DNA of 15,112 bases from Flavobacteriales bacterium (GTDB lineage: Bacteria; Bacteroidota; Bacteroidia; Flavobacteriales; JABDKJ01), in NCBI GenBank assembly GCA_013002285.1, contig JABDKJ010000056.1, forward strand, positions 1 through 15,112, read 5' to 3'. The notes beneath the pieces are model-generated. The model was not told where the DNA came from and ran no database searches. It saw nothing but the letters and a program-made list of their open reading frames with translations. Positions 6,797-12,812 of this stretch are shown piece by piece (the first letter of the stretch is position 1; each line of letters begins with the position of its first letter). A program made the position numbers and the translations under genes.

Positions 6797-8065
6797 CTAA
6801 TGTCCTAAGAACTCAAAGAATATGCCTCCGATCCAGGAAGCAACTACAGAAAGGACCAGCCCAACGAGGAAGATGGTAAGTGCTATCCTTATATTCCTGT
6901 ATTTCTTTGCCAATTTTTGTCCTTGATAGTAGAGGTCTTTGATCATAGATCCATACATGAAATCTTTGTCGTTCATCATTTGCATGAAGGCCCATTCAAA
7001 ATCTCGTTCTGCCATATTGTGGAAATTTCCATAGAAAAGCAGATTTCCTTCCTTATTCCGTACTTCATCTTCTGTGAACTCTCCATGTGTTTCTGTTGGA
7101 CGTATAGAGATCAAGGCAAAAACAATGGATAGCATAGCTGTTATGGTAAGCATGAATATCGGTAGCGTCTCGGCATTGATATGGGGGTGTCCATGTTCAT
7201 TGATCTCTCCTATGATCCCACCAAGTACCAATGAAAGGATGATCGAATTCACAGTGATCATTATGCTTGCTTTTCTGTCAACCATTTCATTCAGAGTATA
7301 ATGGTTTTTTGATGTTGTTCTGAATAGGGTTTGAATGCCTCTGTCGTCACGCCCCTTACTTTTTTGTAGGTTCTTCTTCAATTCCTTCAACTCAACTTCG
7401 CTAATGTTCAGTTCCTTTTTTAAGGCCAGATCCGAGCTTTTGTCTATTTTCTTTTTCTCTTTAGCCAAGTCCAAAGCCAGCTTTTCCAGATCGGGCTGTA
7501 ATTCTGTTTGGCAGCATTCCAGATTGAATTCTAAATTGGCTACAAAACTTTCAGCAATGTCGTACCACTTGCGTTTACTGATATCCACATCGGCCATGAT
7601 CATTTCTTCATAGACCTTGCGCACACTTTTCTTGCCACTCGTTACAATATCTGCAGTGATCGCGTCATGTAATAATTTCCCGACATTCGTTTTTGGTTTT
7701 ACAGGATGGAATGACTCATCTAAAATGTCCATGATCTCTTTTTGGATCTCTGGCTTGACCGTGTGTTGTTCAAAGAAAATTTGGGCTGCTTTTTTCGCTT
7801 CTTCTTTATCGTTGGAGCTCATGCTCCCGTCTTTCTCAAATTTGAACCGAACACTTTCAAAAGAAGATGCAATGATCCAAGCACAGATCTTTCCTAAGGT
7901 CATTTCTCTTTCGGTGAGTTCGGCCCTTTCTGTTATCATGTCTATGAACTCTTCAAGGCGCTTCGCCCATTTGAAATTATGGTAAATGATGCGGTCGGGA
8001 AATTTGACCATTATTTTTGTTCCGTACGTCCTGACGGTATCTAAGAGTTGATCTAGTTCTGTCAT
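6797..8065 (-). CDS. Pycsar-type effector (PycTM/DUF5706) fused to a degenerate HD domain
   Basis: A 422-residue protein. Residues about 10-200 align in layout with the HD phosphohydrolase domain common in Bacteroidota: IIYHNFKWAKRLEEF keeps His29, and LLHDA keeps Asp134. The central HD pair is gone: CAWIIASSFES (61-71) stands where the family has AWFHDTGY, putting Ile65 and Ala66 in place of His and Asp. A charged coiled-coil-like linker follows (200-243). Residues 244-412 match the PycTM (DUF5706) effector domain: FRTTSKNHYTLNEMVDRKAS, helix about 267-285, helix 303-321, RNKEGNLLFYGNF, and helix 393-413. In Pycsar defence, PycTM effectors respond to cCMP or cUMP and damage the membrane. Here no dedicated Pycsar cyclase is adjacent. 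A loss of hydrolase activity is inferred from the missing residues; a regulatory or nucleotide-sensing pseudoenzyme is possible. ATG start; the next gene on the strand is Imm53-like. Confidence 0.88.
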   Translation of the reverse strand: MTELDQLLDTVRTYGTKIMVKFPDRIIYHNFKWAKRLEEFIDMITERAELTEREMTLGKICAWIIASSFESVRFKFEKDGSMSSNDKEEAKKAAQIFFEQHTVKPEIQKEIMDILDESFHPVKPKTNVGKLLHDAITADIVTSGKKSVRKVYEEMIMADVDISKRKWYDIAESFVANLEFNLECCQTELQPDLEKLALDLAKEKKKIDKSSDLALKKELNISEVELKELKKNLQKSKGRDDRGIQTLFRTTSKNHYTLNEMVDRKASIMITVNSIILSLVLGGIIGEINEHGHPHINAETLPIFMLTITAMLSIVFALISIRPTETHGEFTEDEVRNKEGNLLFYGNFHNMAERDFEWAFMQMMNDKDFMYGSMIKDLYYQGQKLAKKYRNIRIALTIFLVGLVLSVVASWIGGIFFEFLGH

Positions 8066-8469
8066 GATCTAAAAATTAAATCCTGATCTGATAATTTGAA
8101 ATTCCTCATCATCAGAAAAAGACTTGCTTGGTTGTGTTATTTGGGCATTCTATACATTCATTGTTAAGCCTATGAGGCTGGCAATTGTCTCCTGAAAAAT
8201 TGGGTTCATTGCTTAAAGTACTTAGCAAATATCGTTTTTTCACCTCATAATTTTTATTGTAAATGGTATGTCCGATAAAGTAGAGGGCTTTAATTTATTC
8301 AGGATCAGGAAAAGAAGAAATGACGTGATCTGGATGTATTCGGGGAGTTCTAATGATGTCACAAAAATTCAAGACCAATGCAAATGATAAGAAGCTTGAA
8401 TACTTTAAGCGATAAATTATCGCGTGTATTCTCAAACCATAAACAAATTGGGGTCTGAATAAGAACCTT
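8066..8469. other. 404-base intergenic region without a gene
   Basis: No convincing reading frame lies here; the longest start-to-stop frame examined on the plus strand is about 20 codons (8353-8415). It holds the nested palindrome at 8398-8431 and part of a hairpin (8455-8477) at the end of the iron-sulfur gene. The stretch next to 8065 should contain the promoter of the PycTM gene, but I find no good TAnnTTTG match there. Its length is unusual for this otherwise compact window. Confidence 0.6.
8398..8431. repeat. Nested inverted repeat (possible operator or hairpin)
   Basis: The inner palindrome has arms GCGATAA (8409-8415) and TTATCGC (8417-8423) with one central base. The outer arms are GAATAC (8398-8403) and GTATTC (8426-8431), separated from the inner ones by 5 and 2 bases. 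It sits about 40 bases past the stop of the iron-sulfur gene and about 330 bases upstream of the PycTM start. It could be a regulator site or an RNA hairpin in the 3' region. Confidence 0.45.
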
Positions 8470-8477
8470 TTATTCAG
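8455..8477 (-). terminator. Possible weak terminator overlapping the stop of the iron-sulfur gene
   Basis: An 8-bp stem has arms CTGAATAA and TTATTCAG with a 7-base loop. On the minus strand the stop codon TAA (8470-8472) is part of the first arm. The stem is AT-rich and is followed only by ACCCCAATTTGTTT, so the U-tract is poor. Confidence 0.35.
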
Positions 8478-8682
8478 CCTTTATGGATCGATATTTTAAT
8501 GCACCTGAAGGGCATCTGTCCACCTGGTCTATGATCTCTTTTTTGCTGGCTCCATCTGTTTGTATCCAGGGACTTTCTCGGGGTTTGAAAACAGAAGGAA
8601 GCCCTTTTGCACATAAGGCTGCATGTATACAAGTGTCTTTATCCCAAGAAATAGCGATATTCTCTTTATTATATTCTTTCAT
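8470..8682 (-). CDS. YjdI-type (Fer4_19) iron-sulfur binding protein
   Basis: A 70-residue small protein like E. coli YjdI. The family pattern is complete: Cys18 and Cys24 in CIHAALC, KGLPSVFKPRESPWI, then Cys57 in CPSGALKYR. Members are predicted to bind one iron-sulfur cluster; the partner and function are unknown. The frame is open upstream to an ATG at 8763, which would add 27 residues (through NSKTNCPYIQYAQTF). These are not part of the family and cover a perfect inverted repeat, so ATG 8680-8682 with MKEYNKENIAISW is preferred. The gene is divergent from the universal stress protein gene, with 119 bases between the two starts. It is likely soluble and cytoplasmic. Confidence 0.82.
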   Translation of the reverse strand: MKEYNKENIAISWDKDTCIHAALCAKGLPSVFKPRESPWIQTDGASKKEIIDQVDRCPSGALKYRSIKAE

Positions 8683-8713
8683 AAATGTTTGTGCATATTG
8701 GATATAAGGGCAA

Positions 8714-8736
8714 TTTGTCTTTGAATTTAAGACAAA
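8714..8736. repeat. Inverted repeat upstream of the iron-sulfur gene
   Basis: Perfect 8-base arms TTTGTCTT (8714-8721) and AAGACAAA (8729-8736) flank a 7-base loop. It lies 31 bases upstream of the preferred ATG of the iron-sulfur protein and 35 bases upstream of the TAnnTTTG element of the divergent stress gene. The position fits a shared operator, or a leader hairpin in the iron-sulfur mRNA. Confidence 0.4.
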
Positions 8737-8770
8737 GTTTTCAAAGATCATAATGAGATACAAAAATTGG

Positions 8771-8778
8771 TATATTTG
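8771..8778 (+). promoter_or_regulatory. Bacteroidota -7 promoter element of the stress protein gene
   Basis: TATATTTG matches the Bacteroidota -7 consensus TAnnTTTG exactly and lies 23 bases before the ATG at 8802. Transcription would begin near 8785, giving a leader of about 17 bases. No clear -33 TTG/TTTG is found at the expected spacing, so this is a partial promoter match. Confidence 0.5.
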
Positions 8779-8801
8779 ATTATTACCTATTGATCATATA
8801 C

Positions 8802-9599
8802 ATGGAAAACCTTTTAGTCTTAGTTGACTTCACTGATACTGCCAATGTTGCTATAGACCAAGCAATTGCACTAGCAAAAAAAGACAACGCAAGAATTACG
8901 ATCTGTCATATTGTGGGTACGCATAAGGACGAACACACGGATATTTTAAAAACTGAATTGGACCCTTTTGTACAGCGGGTGAAAGATGCAGGAGTTTCTG
9001 TTGAGTTAGCGATGGATTTTGGAGATCTTCACACAAGTGCACAAGACCTGGTAAGCAAACTAAAACCAGACCTTGTTGTGGTTGGAACGCACGGGCGAGA
9101 GGGTGTGAAACAAGAATTATTCGGTTCCAATATTTATAAATTGGTTAGAGACATACCTGGACCTACACTTGTGGTGAATGACAATACGAAGGTTTCGAAT
9201 GGTGGTTTTAAGAAGGTCATGCTTCCTGTTGCTCCTCATTCAGATTTTTTAGTTAAAGTAGAACAAACCTGCCATGTGGTGGCTAAAGATGGGGTGGTGG
9301 TGATCTATGCGATTATTAAACCTGGTGTTCCCTTAGATGATGAGATCCTATCCAATATTGAAAAGACCAAGAAATTATTAGACGACAGAGGAGTCAAGTG
9401 GCAATACATGGAAGATGAATCTGATCGTTTTTCAGTGGGATATTCGGGTCAAACTCTAGATTCTATGGTGAAAGAAGAAATGGACTTGATCACAATAATG
9501 GCTAATGTTTCCAGTAGGAATCTTCATTTTGGAAAAATGGATAAAGAGAATGTTCTTTTGAACGAACAAGGGTTACCTGTTCTCTGTGCAAACTATTGA
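8802..9599 (+). CDS. Tandem-domain universal stress protein (UspA family)
   Basis: A 265-residue cytoplasmic protein with two Usp folds. The first (1-130) begins MENLLVLVDFTDTANVAIDQ with the nucleotide-contact Asp9 and ends in an intact ATP-binding motif, GTHGREGVKQELFGS (95-109), fitting G-2x-G-9x-G-S. The second (about 136-265) begins FKKVMLPVAPHSDF and keeps the fold pattern (LDSMVKEEMDLITIMANVS, then GLPVLCAN), but the glycine-rich motif is missing. Usp proteins are induced by starvation or stress; ATP binding by the first half is inferred from the motif. A TTG at 8790 is in frame and would add four residues, but ATG 8802 is preferred because of the Usp N-terminus and the -7 element at 8771-8778. 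It converges on the zinc-ribbon gene with a gap of two bases. Confidence 0.92.
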   Translation: MENLLVLVDFTDTANVAIDQAIALAKKDNARITICHIVGTHKDEHTDILKTELDPFVQRVKDAGVSVELAMDFGDLHTSAQDLVSKLKPDLVVVGTHGREGVKQELFGSNIYKLVRDIPGPTLVVNDNTKVSNGGFKKVMLPVAPHSDFLVKVEQTCHVVAKDGVVVIYAIIKPGVPLDDEILSNIEKTKKLLDDRGVKWQYMEDESDRFSVGYSGQTLDSMVKEEMDLITIMANVSSRNLHFGKMDKENVLLNEQGLPVLCANY

Positions 9600-9601
9600 T
9601 C

Positions 9602-10209
9602 TTAGCGTTGTTTTCTAACGATATCGTATATCTCGTCTGAATTGAACATTCGAGCGATATCCTCTCTATGTATACCGTAAGAGAAATTTAAATAATTCTC
9701 TTCTGTATCGATCTCACCAATACCTGAACTCTTATTCACTTCGTACATATTTGGTTGAACGAATAAACTGTCAGCTGTTACATTGGTTATACGCATGCAA
9801 GAATACGATCCATCGGCTTTTGTTTTGTATAAGTCTCCAATTGTTGGTGAAGCGAGAAATGAGGCTCTTTCTTCTTGCGCCTTTCCCCTTTGAAAAGCTC
9901 CAAAGGCAATGATCCCTGCTAGCAAAACTGTGCCAAAATATTTCCAAATTGGAGTTTTGGTCTTACCCTGAATGAACTTGAATTCACTTTTCAATTCTTC
10001 GGGCATTTGCTTCATGGTCATGACGTATTTACAATTACTGCATTCCGTTGCACCTTTTTTTCGATCGGAAAAAGGGGTATCCAAAAAACATATGTGTGCT
10101 TGCTGAAAACGGATATGCTCGTGGTATCTTTTTCTTGAAAATTGGGGTTAACTGCTCCTTGAGGTTGAACAGTTCCTATGTGTGTAGCAGAACTTCCATA
10201 TATTACCAT
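9602..10209 (-). CDS. Zinc-ribbon single-pass membrane protein, split by a -1 frameshift
   Basis: Two frames make one protein. The first (10209 down to a stop near 10018) gives MVIYGSSATHIGTV ... FWIPLFPIEKK; the second continues in the -1 frame with GATECSNCKYVMTMKQMPEE to the TAA at 9602-9604. Joined at the A-run 10055-10061, the product is about 202 residues: a degenerate zinc ribbon (1-60), a helix at about 89-107 (WKYFGTVLLAGIIAFGAF) and a C-terminal domain (GDLYKTKADGSYSCM ... NSDEIYDIVRKQR). This layout matches a Bacteroidota zinc-ribbon membrane family I recognise by pattern (YGSxxxHI, FWIPLFPI, CxxC, IWxxxG, GDxY). The usual first CxxC is replaced by NPNF (21-24). Taken alone, the second frame would start at ATG 10084 and lack the conserved N-terminus. 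Either programmed frameshifting or an indel explains the split. It lies 53 bases after the cyclase on the same strand. Function is unknown. Confidence 0.75.
10054..10060 (-). other. A AAA AAG slippery heptamer (putative -1 frameshift site)
   Basis: In the zero frame of the zinc-ribbon gene the codons are GAA AAA AAG, containing the heptamer A AAA AAG in the correct phase, the same heptamer used by E. coli dnaX. A -1 slip leads directly into GGT GCA ACG, which restores the family sequence. The A-run is seven long (10055-10061). I see no strong downstream hairpin, only a 4-bp TGCA/TGCA stem, and no upstream Shine-Dalgarno-like stimulator. One missing A in the genome or assembly would give the same picture. 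Confidence 0.5.
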
Positions 10210-10262
10210 GGAGCAAAAAAAGCAAAATGATCGACAATTATATAGAGTGTTGAGGCAGATCT

Positions 10263-12566
10263 TTACGCCTTCCGTAGCATCTGTTCAGAGTGACCTTCGG
10301 AATTATGGATCTTGGATCCATTTCTAAATGGAAATCCGATCGGGAGCATTTCTTGCTTTAGGAATACGAAGAACATTTCTATGAAACCTTTGCCTTTCAC
10401 TGAAACGATACCTCGAGACTCAAATACTAATTCCGGATCATCTTTAAGAAGGTCGTACGTGTCTCGAGAAATATTGACCTTATTGATCATGCCACTGTTT
10501 TCCATTCTACTGGCCGTGTTCACAGTATCTCCCCAAAGGTCATATTGGAATTTTTTTGCGCCAACTATTCCGGCAACTACCGGGCCTGTGTGTATTCCCG
10601 CTCTCATCATGAAACAGGTCTCCCCATTCTTTATCTTCTCTTCGCAGCGTTGTCTTGTATATTTTTGCATTTCAATTGCAGCTAAAACTACATTCTTAAC
10701 TGAACTCAGAGAAGTATCTTTCAAACCACCAACGGCCATATATGAATCTCCGATAGTTTTTATCTTTTCAATATTGTATTTAGTTGTGATCATATCGAAA
10801 ACTTCGAAACACTCATTTACTTCTTGAACCAATTTTTTTGCTGACATGTTTCCGGAAAGACCAGTGAAATCCTCGAAATCTGTGAATAGAACAGTCACTC
10901 GTTTATACTGCTTAGCTTCAGCTTTTCCATTTTCTTTTAACTCTTTGGCAATATCTTCTGGAAGTATGTTCAGTAGAAGTTCGTCAGATCGATTTTTCTC
11001 AAATTCTAAAACACTCTTAACCTTTCTGATATACACCAAACGGCTCCATAAACTGATCGCAAGTAGCAGTATCCCAACTCCAACAACAGTTGAAAATCTG
11101 GAGAAATTCTTTTGCTTATCAAGTTTCCATTTGCTCTCTATATTTTGAGTTTCCAAGAGCATATTCCTCATTTCTGCTTCATTGTCGATCTCTAAGCGAA
11201 GCATTTTATCTTGTTTTGCAAGGCTATTGAATTCTTCTTTTAAGTCTCTTAGTATAATTGAATACTTCAAAGCATTTTCATAATCATTGAGTTTTATATA
11301 AAGATCTTCGAGATGCTCAGCTGCTTTCAAAGCAAAAGGTATGTAATGGGCCTCTTGAGCAAATTCGAGAGATGTTTTGAATTCATTTATTGCTAACCGA
11401 ATGTCATTTTGCCTTTCTAAGAACTGTCCATAGCGCTTATGGAAGCTTGCAGACATCACCATATTTTCTTCAAGATCAATAATCTCGGCACCTATATTGA
11501 AAAAATAATAAGCTGAGTCCAATTCACCTTCATGTTCATGTATCAATGCCCTTACCCGATAATATAGTTGTGGTTCGGAGATCGCAAGAAGTTCTAATTC
11601 TTTTGGATAGAAGTAAGTGTAAAACTCTTTCAGCTTATCAAATTTCCCAGCTTGTATTATATGCGATCGGTAAATGGTGATCACGTGATCTTTTAAGAGC
11701 TGATTCTTATTCCTTTCTGCAAAATCAAGTATTTTGAATATCTCGTTATAATCCAAAGTATTGTTGTTCGAATTGAATGACAAACCCTGAAAATCTGCCT
11801 TAACGTACATAATGGCGATAGAATCTATAAGAGCCTGCTCAAGTAGTAGGTCAAGTTCTTTCTGCTTGTACATTCTGGCTTTCTCGAAGATCTTATTGGA
11901 GTCATAGAATTTAGAGATCCTTGAGTAACAAGAAATTAGAAGTTGGTCATTTTGCAATTTTTCTGCAATGGATAAAGCGCCCATATAATTCTTGAAGGCT
12001 TCGATCTTGTCATTATTTCCTTCATAACAAATACCCATCATCAAAAGGCTGTTTGCTGTATAAGTTGGATCTTGGATATTATTGGCGACATCCAATGAAT
12101 ACTCGCAGTATTTTAGTGCCTCATCCCTGTTGTAATTGACTTTGTAGAAATTGGCTATGTTATTGTAAGTTCTCCAGGTTTTATTCAGATCTCCCATTCG
12201 ATCTGTCAGTTTTTTAGCTCTGAACGCTATTTCTGAGGCTTCGTTCTTATAGTCTTTCAGGTCTACAACTTCCAAGTAATTATTTAGTGCGTTCAATAAC
12301 AAAATATCATCACCATTTTCGGCTATTGAGATGGCAATTTGACAGATGTTCTCTGCCAATGAAGCATTGTTGTCCACCTTCATATAATATGAAGAGATCT
12401 TTCTGAGAGTTGATACTTTGGATGAATCAGGAACCACATTTCTGTAGTCTTCCCACAGCTGGTCTATGTCATATTGAAAAACATAGGTTTTTGCATCCAC
12501 CTCTGTATTAAAGAATATAAAAATGGACAAAAGAAGTATGCCTATAGTTTTAATGCGTGTATGCAT
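10263..12566 (-). CDS. TPR-domain membrane adenylate cyclase (class III)
   Basis: A 767-residue protein: N-terminal signal or anchor segment (MHTRIKTIGILLLSIFIFFN, 1-20), a long helical TPR-like region (about 60-445, for example YNNIANFYKVNYNRDEALKY), a membrane helix (491-512, TVVGVGILLLAISLW), and a class III cyclase domain (about 551-731). The sensor part is predicted outside the cytoplasmic membrane and the catalytic part inside. Catalytic residues are complete: metal Asp563 in LFTDFEDF and Asp607 in IGDSYMAVGG, adenine-selecting Lys603 (KIKTIGD) and Asp676 (QYDLWGD), and transition-state Asn683 and Arg687 in NTASRME. The Lys/Asp pair favours ATP over GTP, so the product should be cAMP. 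An ATG at 12644 is also in frame, but Met at 12564-12566 begins the natural signal-like sequence. It is on the same strand as the kinase (246 bases upstream) and the zinc-ribbon gene. Confidence 0.92.
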   Translation of the reverse strand: MHTRIKTIGILLLSIFIFFNTEVDAKTYVFQYDIDQLWEDYRNVVPDSSKVSTLRKISSYYMKVDNNASLAENICQIAISIAENGDDILLLNALNNYLEVVDLKDYKNEASEIAFRAKKLTDRMGDLNKTWRTYNNIANFYKVNYNRDEALKYCEYSLDVANNIQDPTYTANSLLMMGICYEGNNDKIEAFKNYMGALSIAEKLQNDQLLISCYSRISKFYDSNKIFEKARMYKQKELDLLLEQALIDSIAIMYVKADFQGLSFNSNNNTLDYNEIFKILDFAERNKNQLLKDHVITIYRSHIIQAGKFDKLKEFYTYFYPKELELLAISEPQLYYRVRALIHEHEGELDSAYYFFNIGAEIIDLEENMVMSASFHKRYGQFLERQNDIRLAINEFKTSLEFAQEAHYIPFALKAAEHLEDLYIKLNDYENALKYSIILRDLKEEFNSLAKQDKMLRLEIDNEAEMRNMLLETQNIESKWKLDKQKNFSRFSTVVGVGILLLAISLWSRLVYIRKVKSVLEFEKNRSDELLLNILPEDIAKELKENGKAEAKQYKRVTVLFTDFEDFTGLSGNMSAKKLVQEVNECFEVFDMITTKYNIEKIKTIGDSYMAVGGLKDTSLSSVKNVVLAAIEMQKYTRQRCEEKIKNGETCFMMRAGIHTGPVVAGIVGAKKFQYDLWGDTVNTASRMENSGMINKVNISRDTYDLLKDDPELVFESRGIVSVKGKGFIEMFFVFLKQEMLPIGFPFRNGSKIHNSEGHSEQMLRKA

Positions 12567-12673
12567 ATATCTGGGATCAGGCACTTTCAATATAATGAAA
12601 ATAAAGGACAAATCAGGATATATATACGACCTACTATTCATCACTTGGCATGAATTGCTATGCTTTATCTAGG

Positions 12674-12706
12674 TGATCAGTTTAAGTCTCATTATGAGAG
12701 TGATCA
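12674..12706. repeat. Palindrome cluster upstream of the cyclase
   Basis: A 13-base palindrome, TCTCAT-T-ATGAGA (12687-12699), is flanked by two copies of the palindrome TGATCA (12674-12679 and 12701-12706). It lies about 110-140 bases upstream of the cyclase ATG, in the promoter region, and could be an operator. No good -7 element was found nearby. Confidence 0.35.
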
Positions 12707-12731
12707 TGCCAATGGTTTGAAAAGTACTTTG

Positions 12732-12761
12732 TTGGTCAGGGCAATATTTGTTTTTGACCAA
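12732..12761 (-). terminator. Possible weak hairpin after the histidine kinase gene
   Basis: Arms TTGGTCA (12732-12738) and TGACCAA (12755-12761) pair across a 16-base spacer, about 50 bases past the kinase stop. The loop is long and no U-tract follows on the minus strand, so it is only a weak terminator candidate. Confidence 0.25.
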
Positions 12762-12812
12762 AGAATGCAGCCCTAAAAAATGAATTTTATCTAGCGAACA
12801 TTAACATTTCAT

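Noticed and set aside
8353..8415. 20-codon lysine-rich frame in the long intergenic region
   Set aside because: It ends inside the palindrome, has no family match and no start signals; likely chance.
8683..8763. 97-residue form of the iron-sulfur protein
   Set aside because: The extension is unlike the family and covers a perfect inverted repeat, which suits a non-coding leader better.
6797..12566. A complete Pycsar system made of the PycTM protein and the class III cyclase
   Set aside because: The cyclase is more than 2 kb away, separated by genes on both strands, has a TPR sensor and a membrane helix, and carries the Lys/Asp pair of ATP-specific enzymes. Pycsar cyclases are normally short, adjacent to the effector, and make cCMP or cUMP.
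12567..12644. N-terminal extension of the cyclase from the ATG at 12644
   Set aside because: It would place 26 residues before a good signal-like segment; the internal Met gives a normal N-terminus.
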